Shown here in pieces: positions 1 to 8,943 of a stretch of 64,000 nt of DNA. The position numbers and the translations under genes were made by a program. Position 1 is the first letter of the stretch, and every line of letters begins with the position of its first letter. This DNA comes from Chelativorans sp. Marseille-P2723. GTDB taxonomy: Bacteria; Pseudomonadota; Alphaproteobacteria; Rhizobiales; Rhizobiaceae. The DNA lies in NCBI RefSeq assembly GCF_902809845.1, contig NZ_CADDWI010000009.1:248001-312000 (forward strand), in the 5' to 3' direction. The notes under the pieces are model-generated. The model did not search any database and had not been told where the DNA came from. It worked only from the letters and a program-made list of their open reading frames with translations.

Positions 1-705
1 CTCCTGGATCGTCCGCACGATGCGCGCAATGCGGCGATCCTGAAGCTTCAGCTTCCACTCCTGCCCGGACTTGCCGATGAATGAGAAACGGAGGCTTGCG
101 CCCTCCACTGCAACATGGCGATTTTCCAGCGTGGTGAGGCCAAAGCTGCTGTTTTCCCGTTTGTAGGTTTCGTTTCCGATGCGGATTAATGTCCGGTCGA
201 GCAGCCATACAACTGAAGCCACTGCCCGCTCCCACGGGACGCCGCGCCGCGCCAGATCCTCGTCTACCCGCCCCCGCAGCTTTGGCAGGCCCTCGGCAAA
301 GGCGACAAGGCTAGAAAACTTCGCCTCATCTCGGCAGGCAAGCCAGGCAGGATGATATCGGTACTGCTTGCGCCCGCGCTGGTCACGCCCAGTGGCCTGA
401 ATATGGCCGTCGGGCCAGGGTGAGATCCATACATCTTCCCATGCAGGCGGAATGGCCAACCGCCTGATACGTTCGCGCGTTTCTTCATCAGTGATCGCCA
501 CGCCTCCCGGCGCGATATAGCCGAAGCCGCTCCCTGCCCGCCGCCGCCGGATTCCCGGTTCGCTATCGCTGACATACAGAAGACTGGCCCGTTGCGCATC
601 CGCCAGCGAGCCGGGTGTGGCAGAGACCAAAGCTTCCGTTTCTTGCAGCTTATGCTCCTTCCGAGTGGTCGTCATGGCAAACGGTAAATAAGGAGCCTCA
701 CCCAT
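1..705 (-). CDS. DNA topoisomerase IB (partial, runs off left edge)
   Basis: The minus-strand translation is open from about 705 to the window edge. It reads as the N-terminal two thirds of a poxvirus/eukaryote-type topoisomerase IB, which nicks one strand and relaxes supercoils through a 3'-phosphotyrosine. Recognisable segments are YVSDSEPGIRRRRAG, PPAWEDVWI, GRDQRGRKQYRYHP and IRIGNETYKRENSSFGLTTL, the last from the start of the catalytic domain. The catalytic Tyr and the later Arg/His residues lie beyond position 1. The start is uncertain: ATG at 705 or 675, neither with a strong Shine-Dalgarno. Such small topoisomerases are common single genes in rhizobia. The family call is firm; the exact length is unknown. 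Confidence 0.85.
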   Translation of the reverse strand, partial: MGEAPYLPFAMTTTRKEHKLQETEALVSATPGSLADAQRASLLYVSDSEPGIRRRRAGSGFGYIAPGGVAITDEETRERIRRLAIPPAWEDVWISPWPDGHIQATGRDQRGRKQYRYHPAWLACRDEAKFSSLVAFAEGLPKLRGRVDEDLARRGVPWERAVASVVWLLDRTLIRIGNETYKRENSSFGLTTLENRHVAVEGASLRFSFIGKSGQEWKLKLQDRRIARIVRTIQE

Positions 706-837
706 GGTTCCAGCATAAGGGCTATAGGTCCTTACCTGAATGTCCCCACTATTGGAAAAAACACTTCCGGAGCTGTTGCCAAGTCGATCCCAAAGCGACA
801 ATCCTTTGCTACAAAGGGCGAAAAAGTGGGGTTACTC

Positions 838-1050
838 ATGCAGCAGCAAAACAAGCGAGATAGGGGCCGTCAGGCAGATGCCCTGCCGCCACGGATCAGC
901 ATCCTTCTGGAGGAAATCGAGAAGGAGCCCGTTCCGGAAAGGCTGCTCGCGCTGGCGAGGGAGCTTCAGGAGGCGCTTGTGGAACGGCGTGGGCTGGAAA
1001 GACGCTGCGAGGCTGTCGAGATGCAGGACCTGAAGGTTTCGCAGCCCTAA
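838..1050 (+). CDS. small NepR-like helical protein
   Basis: A 70-residue charged protein. The central stretch ISILLEEIEKEPVPERLLAL (residues 20-39) and the following helix resemble the core of NepR, the anti-sigma factor of the alphaproteobacterial general stress response, where a helix, an E-P-(I/V/L)-P-(D/E) turn and a second helix clamp the ECF sigma factor EcfG. Neither EcfG nor PhyR is nearby, so a genuine NepR role is an inference from one motif. I prefer ATG 838 because GTGGGG precedes it; a GTG at 826 is also in frame. Its stop is one base from the convergent stop of the sugar epimerase gene. It could instead be an unrelated small helical protein. Confidence 0.5.
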   Translation: MQQQNKRDRGRQADALPPRISILLEEIEKEPVPERLLALARELQEALVERRGLERRCEAVEMQDLKVSQP

Positions 1051-1051
1051 A

Positions 1052-2044
1052 CTAGACATTAAGCCCGGCCTTGGCATCCCTTGCGGCAAGGCGGAACCAG
1101 ACGATGGTCCGTTCCAGCCCTTCGTGCAGCGCAATACGCGGGCTCCAGCCAAGCAGATCCCGGGCGCGCGAAATGTCCGGGCGCCGGCGTTGAGGGTCGT
1201 CCTGCGGTAGCGGGCAATGGGTGACTAACCCGCCGCCGGGGATCATTCTGCCAATAAGGCTGGCAAGCTCGGCGACGGTAGCTTCTTCCGGGTTGCCAAG
1301 GTTGACCGGCAGTCCGGGATTGGGGTTCATCGCCATCAAGGCCATCAAGCCCCTCACCATGTCCGAGACGTAGCAGAATGATCGTGTTTGCTGACCTGTG
1401 CCGTAGATGGTAAGCGGCTCGTCCTTCAATGCCTGATTGATGAAATTGGAAACGATACGCCCATCGTCGGCCTGCATTCGCGGGCCGTAGGTATTGAAAA
1501 TACGAGCCACCCTCGCATCGACCCGCCCCAGCCGCAGCAGATCGAAGCAGAGGGCTTCTGCCGCGCGCTTTCCCTCGTCATAGCAGGCACGCGGACCGGT
1601 ACAATTGACGTTGCCGTGATAATCCTCAGGTTGCGGATGGACGTGCGGATCACCATAGATCTCGCTCGTGGAAGCCTGAAGAAAACGCGCGCCATGATCC
1701 TCAGCCAGCGCCAGAAGGTTGTGCGTCCCAACCACGCTGGTCATCATCGTGTGTACGGGATCAGCCTGATAACGGGGCGGGGAGGCAGCACAAGCCAGAT
1801 TGTAGATTTCGTCGACTTTATCATCGAGCAAAAGCGGCTTACAGATGTCATGAACGATCACGCTGAAGCCCGGGCTGTTCCGGAGCGGCTCGATATTCGC
1901 TTCAGTGCTGGTGAGAAAACTGTCAACGCAAACCACCTGGCTGCCTTCGGCCAGGAGCGCATCGCAAAGATGAGAGCCGATGAAGCCTGCTCCGCCGGCG
2001 ACCAGAACGCGTTTACGGGACTTTCTTGCCGTGCTGAAATCCAT
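1052..2044 (-). CDS. UDP-xylose synthase-type NAD-dependent epimerase/decarboxylase
   Basis: A 330-residue extended short-chain dehydrogenase. The Rossmann motif GGAGFIGSH is at residues 17-25, the catalytic Ser/Thr sits in ASTSEIYG near 124-131, and the YDEGK catalytic pair is at 155-159. The segments ACAASPPRYQADPVHT and NVNCTGPRACYDEGKR are typical of UDP-glucuronate decarboxylases (UXS), which turn UDP-glucuronate into UDP-xylose. The gene is 49 bases downstream of a chained set of glycosyltransferase genes on the same strand, and a UDP-glucose dehydrogenase lies at 9384, so substrate and user are both encoded locally. A GDP- or UDP-sugar 4,6-dehydratase is less likely. Probably the last gene of the long operon. 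Confidence 0.82.
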   Translation of the reverse strand: MDFSTARKSRKRVLVAGGAGFIGSHLCDALLAEGSQVVCVDSFLTSTEANIEPLRNSPGFSVIVHDICKPLLLDDKVDEIYNLACAASPPRYQADPVHTMMTSVVGTHNLLALAEDHGARFLQASTSEIYGDPHVHPQPEDYHGNVNCTGPRACYDEGKRAAEALCFDLLRLGRVDARVARIFNTYGPRMQADDGRIVSNFINQALKDEPLTIYGTGQQTRSFCYVSDMVRGLMALMAMNPNPGLPVNLGNPEEATVAELASLIGRMIPGGGLVTHCPLPQDDPQRRRPDISRARDLLGWSPRIALHEGLERTIVWFRLAARDAKAGLNV

Positions 2045-2093
2045 TCAGAAATAACCCTGCTTTGAGCGGAACAGGTGTGTTACCGGTTCGTCG

Positions 2094-3182
2094 TCAGCCT
2101 ACCTTCTCCAAACGTTCGGCTCTTGCGGCTTCGATCATGCGCACCAGTTCCCCTGCCCGCGCGCGGCCGGTGTGCCGGTCGAGGACACGCATGCGGGCTG
2201 CGCGAGCAATCGATTGTCGCCGTTCTTCCGTTGTCGAGACCAGGGTATCGATTACCGTGCTGCCGTCTGAGGCAAGAATGATGGATTCGCCCGGCGGGAA
2301 AATGTCTTCAATGCCCTGCCAATGATCGCTGATCAGCGGAGTGCCGCATGCGCCTGCCTCGAACAGCCGGACGCTAGGCGACCATCCGGCAGCCACCATG
2401 TCGTCGCGGGTGACATTGAGGGTAAAGCGCTGGCGGCTGTAGAAGGAGGCATGCTCTTCCGGCGGTAGGTGCTCGATGCGTTCGACATTGTCCGGCCAGG
2501 CGATGTCGAGCGGGTACTGCGCGCCGGCGACCACGAAACGTCTGTTCGGCAAGCGCCTGGCGGGCTCAAGCAGAAGCCTTTCGATCTTCGGCTGCCGGTC
2601 GGGGCTGTAGGTGCCGAGATATCCCAGGTCCCATACAGGCGGCTCGCCGGTTGGCTTGTAGGCTTTATGGTCCACCGAACAGTAAAGTGCCTTCGCACTG
2701 CGGGCGCCGAATTCCCCTTCAAGCCGGTCCAGAACATGGCCTCCAGAGAAGGAGAAGTAGACGTCGAAGAGCTCAACCTGCTCCGGTGCAAGAAATTCCC
2801 GCTCCCCTCTTGCTAGGGAGGCCAGTGTGACGGGGGTGTCGATGTCGTAGAAGCACAGCAAACGCGGTTGCATCGCTGCCAGCCAGTCGATCACCGCCTT
2901 CCCATCCGGCACATAGGACCCGATGATGACGGCATCCGCGCTGCGGATGTCAGGAAGGAAGCGATTGAGCCCGGCAACGGAGCGATAGTAGGCAAGCCGG
3001 CAGAAATTGGGCGTTGGAAGGTCACGATGCGCCGCATACCACGGCACGTCGCGCTCCAGAAAAAGCACCTCATGACCTTCGGCAGCAAGTCCGCGCAAGA
3101 GAGCCCGGTAGGTGGTCGCATGACCATTGCCCCAGGAAGAGGAGAGTGACAGTCCGATGAAGACGATGGACAGCGGCCTCAT
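2094..3182 (-). CDS. CgeB-family glycosyltransferase (first of three paralogs)
   Basis: A 362-residue protein with an N-terminal Rossmann-like half starting MRPLSIVFIGLSLSSSWGNG. The C-terminal half carries LFEAGACGTPLISDHWQGIE (about residues 273-292), the nucleotide-sugar binding loop of CgeB/YkvP-like GT-B transferases. The opening 'S-W-NG-HATTYRALLRGL' pattern is shared with the next two genes, so the three are probable duplicates. It has no signal peptide and is presumed cytoplasmic. Its start overlaps the upstream gene's stop by 4 bases (ATGA at 3182-3179). The sugar donor is unknown; UDP-xylose or UDP-glucuronate from local enzymes is an inference. Confidence 0.8.
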   Translation of the reverse strand: MRPLSIVFIGLSLSSSWGNGHATTYRALLRGLAAEGHEVLFLERDVPWYAAHRDLPTPNFCRLAYYRSVAGLNRFLPDIRSADAVIIGSYVPDGKAVIDWLAAMQPRLLCFYDIDTPVTLASLARGEREFLAPEQVELFDVYFSFSGGHVLDRLEGEFGARSAKALYCSVDHKAYKPTGEPPVWDLGYLGTYSPDRQPKIERLLLEPARRLPNRRFVVAGAQYPLDIAWPDNVERIEHLPPEEHASFYSRQRFTLNVTRDDMVAAGWSPSVRLFEAGACGTPLISDHWQGIEDIFPPGESIILASDGSTVIDTLVSTTEERRQSIARAARMRVLDRHTGRARAGELVRMIEAARAERLEKVG

Positions 3183-4276
3183 TCGGCGGCCTCCACTCGG
3201 GGTGGTTGGATATAGCGGGTGATGATGCGGTCGACCTCGGCTGCTCGTTGGGCGTAGGTGTGGTCTTTAAGCACACGCTGACGTGCCCGTCCGCCAATGG
3301 CCTTCGCCTTTTCCGGCGTTAGCGAAGCGAGGATTTCAGCCACGTCCTCCCCGTCGCGCGCTGCCAGCACCTCCTCGCCCTCCTTCAGGAAGAAATCGAG
3401 TCCGACCCAGGCGTCGGTGATCAGGCAGGCGCCTGCGCCAGCGGCCTCGAAAACTCGGGTAGCGGGAGAGAAGCCGTTTTCGGCCATGCTGGAACGGCTG
3501 ATATTGAGGACTGCCTTGGGCGTAACGTTGAAGGTGTTGTGATCACGCGTTGAGACGTGGCCGACATAGCGCACATTCTCCGGCATCGGCTTATCCATCC
3601 AGCCGGAGCCACCAAGGATGAATGCTTGCCCCGGCAGCCTCGCTGCTACGCCGAAGAAGAACTCATCCACCCTCGCCTCGCGGTCCGGAAGCCGGTTACC
3701 CAGAAAGGCAAGGTCGCATATGAAGCGCGTCTCCGGCCTGACGGGATGGTGTGAATCGGGATCAAGTGCGTTGTAGATCGGGACACATTCACGTGCACCG
3801 ACTCCGCGATATCCGTAGACAACCGGATCCCCACCGCCATAGGTAAGCACCAGATCGATCCCGGCAAGCTGGCGCCGCAAGGGATGATCTTCTGCGTTCT
3901 GAAGTTCGGCAAGGGTGGCGGGCGCGTCAACGTCCCAGTAGATCTTCAGCGCGCCCGGACGTGCCGCTGCCATTACAAGGTCCATCAGAGCTTCGTCCTC
4001 GAAGCCGACGCCACTGGCCTTCACTACCACATCCGCATCGCGCGCCCTGGCTGCAACCTCGCGCAACGCTTCGCGCGTGCCATCATAGACCACTACCTTG
4101 CACCAGGTAGGCGGACAGATGTCTCGATGCTTCTGACGCTCATATACATTGGGCTCGTAGAAGGTGACATCGTACCCGAGCTTTGCGAGCTGACGGATGA
4201 GGCCACGGTAATAGGTCGCTGCACCATTCCAGTAGCTCGAAAGCAGGCTCGAACCATAAAAGGCGATCTTTGTCAT
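3179..4276 (-). CDS. CgeB-family glycosyltransferase (second paralog)
   Basis: I take ATG 4276 as the start (MTKIAFYGSSLLSSYWNG) because it overlaps the previous stop as ATGA, like every other junction in this operon. An upstream extension is open but lies inside the preceding gene. The protein has 365 residues. Its N-terminal half contains SSYWNGAATYYRGLIRQLAK, parallel to its neighbours. The C-terminal half contains TRVFEAAGAGACLITDAWVG, matching the CgeB/Glyco_trans_1_2 donor-binding loop, and a PEN-x-RY-x-GH-type segment found in this family. Role: a cytoplasmic transfer step in building a surface or secreted glycan. Acceptor and donor cannot be read from the sequence. Confidence 0.8.
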   Translation of the reverse strand: MTKIAFYGSSLLSSYWNGAATYYRGLIRQLAKLGYDVTFYEPNVYERQKHRDICPPTWCKVVVYDGTREALREVAARARDADVVVKASGVGFEDEALMDLVMAAARPGALKIYWDVDAPATLAELQNAEDHPLRRQLAGIDLVLTYGGGDPVVYGYRGVGARECVPIYNALDPDSHHPVRPETRFICDLAFLGNRLPDREARVDEFFFGVAARLPGQAFILGGSGWMDKPMPENVRYVGHVSTRDHNTFNVTPKAVLNISRSSMAENGFSPATRVFEAAGAGACLITDAWVGLDFFLKEGEEVLAARDGEDVAEILASLTPEKAKAIGGRARQRVLKDHTYAQRAAEVDRIITRYIQPPRVEAAE

Positions 4277-5409
4277 TCTGCAGCCTCCGACATTCTTGAT
4301 TGCAATTGCGACCGAACCTTCCACGTGCCGTTGCGGGCCAGAACGTCGAACAGTTCATCCACCCTATGAGCGCAGCTATGGCGTGCATGGATCGTTGCAA
4401 GGCCGGACCTTGCCAGCTCTTCTGCAAGCTCCTGGTCACTGAGTACGCAGGAAAGATGCCGCGCCATCTCATCGCCGCTGCGTGCGAACAGAAAATCCTC
4501 GCCCGGCCGGAACAGTCCTTCGACATCGTCCCAAGGGGCCGAGATGAGCGGGATGCCCGCCGCAAGCGCCTCGAAAACACGGATCGTCGGAATGCCTGGC
4601 AACGACTCGACATAGGGCCGGCGTGGGATGTGCACAGTTGCGCGATGGCGAGAAAATGCCTGCGGAACGTCGAAATTGGCGATCCAGCCGCCATAGGAAA
4701 GCCCGGCAGCCGAAAGTGCGTCGAGCGCCTGGGGCGGATAGCGCACGCCGCGTACCGTTCCATTGATACCGAGCCGGGCGGCGGGGCCAACCAGGAACTC
4801 TGCAATCTCGGCAGACCGCTCGTCATCACCCCAATTGCCGATCCAGATAAGGTCAGCCTGTTTGGTGTCGCTCCGGCCCGGCCGAAAGAGGCGTATGTCC
4901 GCAGCTTCGTGCCATGTCACCACCTGCCTTCCCCATCCGGCTGCCAGGTAGCGCTGGCGAAGTGCCTCGCCGAAGGCAAGCACAAGGTCGTAGTCCTGAA
5001 GCTGAAGCTCGGCAATCCGGGGTTCATCAGATACGGCGCGGTGATGGGTGTCGTGGAAAAGCAGCGTGAAGCGGCCGCCTTCTCGCCGCGCCTTGCCGAT
5101 ACGGGAAACGAGTGCAGGATCCGTCCATTCGTGAACCAGCACAACGTCCGCATCGTGAAGGACGTCTTCATGGGGAAAGGCAGGTCCATAGATCTCTGAA
5201 ATCAGATATGGGAAAGCCTGCTCAAAGTGGCTTATGGCAGCCGCGCCTTCTTCACGAAGGAGATTGGTGCGGCTCCAGCCGTTTTCCGGCTCCAGTGCAA
5301 GTGCCGTATGTCCCTGCCCGACGAGTTCGCGCATGACCCCGCGCAGGAAATGTGCATTGCCGTGGTTCCAGTCCGATACGAGCGAGTGCGTGTAGAAGAC
5401 GAACTTCAT
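4273..5409 (-). CDS. CgeB-family glycosyltransferase (third paralog)
   Basis: A 378-residue protein starting MKFVFYTHSLVSDWNHGNAH. The same 'W-NHGNAHFLRGVMREL' N-terminal pattern precedes a region with LLFHDTHHRAVSD, and TIRVFEALAAGIPLISAPWD near residues 275-294 marks the GT-B C-terminal donor site. Both ends overlap neighbours by ATGA (4273-4276 and 5406-5409), so translation is probably coupled. Sequence similarity among the three CgeB-like genes is evident but well below identity, pointing to an old tandem duplication with specialisation, for example successive sugar additions. The specific linkage is unknown. Confidence 0.8.
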   Translation of the reverse strand: MKFVFYTHSLVSDWNHGNAHFLRGVMRELVGQGHTALALEPENGWSRTNLLREEGAAAISHFEQAFPYLISEIYGPAFPHEDVLHDADVVLVHEWTDPALVSRIGKARREGGRFTLLFHDTHHRAVSDEPRIAELQLQDYDLVLAFGEALRQRYLAAGWGRQVVTWHEAADIRLFRPGRSDTKQADLIWIGNWGDDERSAEIAEFLVGPAARLGINGTVRGVRYPPQALDALSAAGLSYGGWIANFDVPQAFSRHRATVHIPRRPYVESLPGIPTIRVFEALAAGIPLISAPWDDVEGLFRPGEDFLFARSGDEMARHLSCVLSDQELAEELARSGLATIHARHSCAHRVDELFDVLARNGTWKVRSQLQSRMSEAAE

Positions 5410-6557
5410 GCCACCCGCGCCTCCGCCTTGATGAGCTGACCGTAAATTTCGGCCATAGAGAAAGCTTGCACATCCGGCGTGAAGCGACGAGAGCGGGCAA
5501 GTGCTCGCGCACCCATCTCCGCGCGCAGGAGCGAATCTGCCGCAAGGGTGTTGATGGCCGAGGAGAGAGCATCCGGATCATGAGGATCGAAAAAGACCGC
5601 CGCATCGCTCCATAGCTCTCGATAAGTCGGTATATCGGAAAGAACGAGCGCCGCGCCGGCACGCGCTCCCTCCAGCGCTGCAAGGCCGAAAGGCTCGTAT
5701 AGGGACGGCGAGACGACAATTCCTGCCCGTCGCATATGATCCAGAACCTGTGCATGCGGAAGCTCCCCCACATGCCTGGCGCGCGAGATCTGGACCTGCT
5801 GACTGTTCGGGCCGCGAGCGGCGCCGGCCAACAGCAGCGGCCACACCGTATTGGCCGCCGCCGCGTCCAGCACGCGAGCATTCTTCCCCTCATCCCACCA
5901 GCGTCCGGCAGCGAAGATGAAAGGTTCCTTCTCCGTGCCCTGCAATACGGTACTGATGGCATTATGCACCACTGAAAGCCTCGGCTGCTCGCCGTAACAG
6001 TGGGCAAGCGCCTGCGCATGGCTGCCGCTCGGCACCACCACCGCATCAGCCTTGGCCATTCCGGCTGCGTTTTGCTTCTTCATCCAATTCCACTCGGCGG
6101 GAATTGGTCCCTTACGCATCGCCCGCCACCACGTCACGACGCAGGAATGGGATACGACCAGCACCGGCAGCTCCGTATCCAGACTCGCTGCTTGCGAGGG
6201 CAGATTGAGGTGGAGCAGATTGGCGCCTTCTTCCCGTGCCAGCCGGAGAAGCTTCTGCGGAAGAGCCTTGAGAGCTTCCTGATCGGGCGCGATCCAGTCG
6301 AGCGGCTCGTCAAGCCAGCGCAACGCCCCCAACCGGCCCGCCTCCTCAGCCTGTTCATTCGTTGGGCCCGGCCCCAGCCCGGCGAAGACGACACCCACGC
6401 CCTGGGCTTTCAACCCGCGTGCGAGCTCCATCGCATAACGCCAAACTCCCCCTACGGCATCCACCGTCATCAAGATCCGATAGCGCTGCGCCGATTCTGG
6501 CTGCAACAGCGAATCCAGCGGCGTGCCATCACGCGCCGCAACACGCAGCATCTTCAT
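5406..6557 (-). CDS. GT4-family glycosyltransferase
   Basis: A 383-residue retaining GT-B glycosyltransferase of the GT4 type. The N-terminal domain has VDAVGGVWRYAMELARGLKA (near residues 32-51), the usual GT4 acceptor-side opening. The C-terminal domain has the diagnostic EPFGLAALEGARAGAALVLS (E-x7-E motif, about residues 296-315) that contacts the nucleotide diphosphate. It has a VVSHSCVVTWW segment where GT4 enzymes carry a catalytic-region His. Chained by ATGA overlaps to both neighbours. Predicted to act in the cytoplasm on the same glycan as the three CgeB-like enzymes; sugar specificity cannot be told. Confidence 0.85.
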   Translation of the reverse strand: MKMLRVAARDGTPLDSLLQPESAQRYRILMTVDAVGGVWRYAMELARGLKAQGVGVVFAGLGPGPTNEQAEEAGRLGALRWLDEPLDWIAPDQEALKALPQKLLRLAREEGANLLHLNLPSQAASLDTELPVLVVSHSCVVTWWRAMRKGPIPAEWNWMKKQNAAGMAKADAVVVPSGSHAQALAHCYGEQPRLSVVHNAISTVLQGTEKEPFIFAAGRWWDEGKNARVLDAAAANTVWPLLLAGAARGPNSQQVQISRARHVGELPHAQVLDHMRRAGIVVSPSLYEPFGLAALEGARAGAALVLSDIPTYRELWSDAAVFFDPHDPDALSSAINTLAADSLLRAEMGARALARSRRFTPDVQAFSMAEIYGQLIKAEARVA

Positions 6558-7654
6558 GCCGTCAACCTCTCCGTGCGTTGCAGTTTCCGCAGTCCGCGCG
6601 CCTCATCCAGCCAGGCCGCAAGCTCTCGCAATCCGTCCTGCCACCCTATGGTCGCCGTCCAGCCTACTTTTCTTTCAAGCCGTCTTGTATCGGAAACGAA
6701 ATAGCGTTGATCGCCCTTGCGCCAGTCACTCCATTCGACCACCGGCTCCTGCCCGGTTATGCGGGAGATCTCGCGCAGAACCATGCGCAGGCTGGCGGCA
6801 TTGCGAACGCCGCCGCCTAGATTGAAGGTTTCGCCGTTCAGGGTTGCGATGGAACTAAGCACCGCCCGGTAGGCAGCCACGGCGTCCGCCACATGGAGGA
6901 TGTCGCGCACCTGCTTTCCATCTCCATAAATGGAGATGGGCTTTCCCTGAAGCGCCCGAATAAGAAAATGCGCCACCCAGCCCTGGTCCTCAGTGCCGAA
7001 TTGCCGCGGCCCGTAAATGCAGCTCATGCGCAAGACGGCAGTGGGAATATCAAAGGAATGCGCATAATCGAGCACGTACTGATCGGCCACGCCCTTGGAG
7101 CATCCATAAGGCGTGCAAAAATCAAGCCGGCGATCCTCGTCAATTCCGTACTCGCGGATATCCGGCCGGGCTGGGAAATAGCGATCCTCCAGTTCGATCA
7201 TGTCGAGGTCGTCCAGCGCGCCGTATACCTTGTTGGTGCTGGCGAAGATGACCGGGATTCTACCACCTGCTGCCCTTACCGCTTCCAGGACGTTTACCGT
7301 CCCTCGTGCATTGGTCTCGAAATCCGCCAGCGGGTCCTCGATGCTCGTGGTGACGGCAGTCTGTGCCGCCAGGTGGAAGACCGCACCCGCACCTTGAAAA
7401 ACCGAGCAAATCGCTTCGAACTCCCGTATGTCGGCCGGCAGATGATGCACCAGCTCGCCATGGTGCTCTCGTAGCCAGGCAAGATTCTCCTCGACGCCGG
7501 GACGAGAGAGGGTGTCGATGACGACCACCTTCCTGCCCTCTCGCAGGAAGCTTTCAGCTAGGTTGCAGCCAACGAAGCCAGCTCCACCCGTAATTATCAC
7601 TGGCGCAGATTCATCGAGCACCTGGGCCGCCTGCGGCTTGGACCTAATGCTCAT
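6554..7654 (-). CDS. NAD-dependent nucleotide-sugar epimerase (CDP-paratose/tyvelose epimerase-like)
   Basis: A 366-residue extended SDR. GGAGFVG is at residues 23-29, the STNKVYG active-site Ser/Thr region near 139-145 and the YGCSK catalytic pair at 183-187. The block STNKVYG-(insert)-EYGIDEDRRLDFCTPYGCSK is characteristic of CDP-paratose 2-epimerase-like proteins, which invert C2 of a nucleotide deoxysugar. Assignment to that exact substrate is not secure, because the same subgroup includes uncharacterised UDP-hexose epimerases. It sits second in the ATGA-linked operon. Probable role: interconverting an activated sugar for the four downstream transferases. Confidence 0.75.
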   Translation of the reverse strand: MSIRSKPQAAQVLDESAPVIITGGAGFVGCNLAESFLREGRKVVVIDTLSRPGVEENLAWLREHHGELVHHLPADIREFEAICSVFQGAGAVFHLAAQTAVTTSIEDPLADFETNARGTVNVLEAVRAAGGRIPVIFASTNKVYGALDDLDMIELEDRYFPARPDIREYGIDEDRRLDFCTPYGCSKGVADQYVLDYAHSFDIPTAVLRMSCIYGPRQFGTEDQGWVAHFLIRALQGKPISIYGDGKQVRDILHVADAVAAYRAVLSSIATLNGETFNLGGGVRNAASLRMVLREISRITGQEPVVEWSDWRKGDQRYFVSDTRRLERKVGWTATIGWQDGLRELAAWLDEARGLRKLQRTERLTA

Positions 7655-8757
7655 GAAACCAGCCCCCGTGCCTCAAGCTGCTGACGCATCTTGGCGGCAT
7701 TGTCGACGGCATCCGTCGTGCGGACCCATTCCGCAAACTCACCCACCGCATCCTCCAAAAGATGCGAGGGCTCGAAGCCCAGAAGCTCGCGAGCCTTGGA
7801 GATATCGGCAAAACAATGGCGAATATCGCCCGAGCGCAGCCTGCCAAGAATCTCGGGCTGAATGTCGAGTCCCATCGCCTCCGCCAGAAGCTCGGACACC
7901 TGCCGGATGGTGTAAGCTTTTCCGCTGCCGATGTTGATGACCTGACCAGCCGCTTCACCGCTTTCCAGCGCAAGGCGAAACGCCCGGGCAACGTCTTGCA
8001 CGTTGACGAAGTCGCGCTTCTGCTGCCCGTCTTCGAAAATGAGCGGCCTCTGCCTGTTCGCAAGTCGGGAAGCAAAATTAGCCAGGACGCCGGTGTAGGG
8101 ATTGGAGAGCGCCTGTCCTGGTCCGAAAACGTTGAAAAGTCTCAGCGCCACTGCCTCCACCGGGTAGGCTTCGCCGAAGATGAGCACTGCCTTCTCCTGC
8201 GCATATTTGGTGAGCGCGTAAATGGAAGCGAGATCTACGGGCTTTTCCTCATCGGTAGCGAGAGGTTTCAACGGCTTGCCTTCGGCATCCACCGGATCCC
8301 ATTGCTGGGCCTTCAATCGCTCCTTGCAGCGCCGGGCACGCGCAAAGCGCGTCCCGTCCACGGACTCGTAAAGTCCTTCGCCATAGACGCTCATCGAAGA
8401 CGCAACAACGATGCGCCTGACCGGTCTCTCGATAAGGCATTCTAGCAGAACCGCAGTGGCGAGATCATTGGCACCCACATAGCGGGCAATCTCGTACATC
8501 GACTGGCCAACGCCCACCTCTGCCGCCAGGTGAATTACGTAGTCCGCATCACCGAGGGCATTGCGGACAAGCGCGGAGTCGCGAACATCGCCAATGTAGT
8601 ATTCGGCCCGCGGATGCTGCCGTGGCGGCGAGTCGCCATGAACCTGCTCGACAAGATTGTCGAGTACTGCGACTGAATATCCGTTACCGAGCAGTTCCTC
8701 CACGACCTGCCTGCCGATGAAGCCGCAGCCGCCAGTTACCAGCACTTTCTTGCCCAC
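7651..8757 (-). CDS. NAD-dependent sugar epimerase (dTDP-rhamnose 4-epimerase-like), first gene of the operon
   Basis: An extended SDR of 368 residues. GGCGFIG opens the Rossmann fold, SSMSVYGEG carries the catalytic Ser, and YALTK (about residues 180-184) is the catalytic pair. A ~50-residue insert containing CKERLKAQQWDP lies between the Ser and Tyr motifs, as in WbiB-like dTDP-L-rhamnose 4-epimerases. A GTG at 8763 is also open, but the GTG at 8757 has AGGAG five bases upstream, so I choose 8757. It heads the operon; the promoter should lie in 8758-8943, shared divergently with a small gene at 8944. The substrate is uncertain. Confidence 0.75.
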   Translation of the reverse strand: MGKKVLVTGGCGFIGRQVVEELLGNGYSVAVLDNLVEQVHGDSPPRQHPRAEYYIGDVRDSALVRNALGDADYVIHLAAEVGVGQSMYEIARYVGANDLATAVLLECLIERPVRRIVVASSMSVYGEGLYESVDGTRFARARRCKERLKAQQWDPVDAEGKPLKPLATDEEKPVDLASIYALTKYAQEKAVLIFGEAYPVEAVALRLFNVFGPGQALSNPYTGVLANFASRLANRQRPLIFEDGQQKRDFVNVQDVARAFRLALESGEAAGQVINIGSGKAYTIRQVSELLAEAMGLDIQPEILGRLRSGDIRHCFADISKARELLGFEPSHLLEDAVGEFAEWVRTTDAVDNAAKMRQQLEARGLVS

Positions 8758-8943
8758 AATCACTCCTGCTGATGATGAAGAAGATGACAGGGCAAAACCT
8801 CTGGCTGCTGTTTTTGTTCCGGTTTTCGCAGCAGGCTTGCAAGCCCCTCCAGGCAGCCGAAGTTCAGGAACAATCGGTTCGAAATGATGTTCGGTGCTGG
8901 CCGATGACGCGGCAATTCACAGCTGGAGGAAGGGAACCACGCC

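Noticed and set aside
264-599. A 111-residue minus-strand frame near the left edge.
   Set aside because: It overlaps the topoisomerase IB coding frame on the same strand in another frame and resembles no protein.
615-863. 82-residue plus-strand frame.
   Set aside because: Overlaps the topoisomerase start region and the NepR-like gene, with no ribosome binding site or family pattern.
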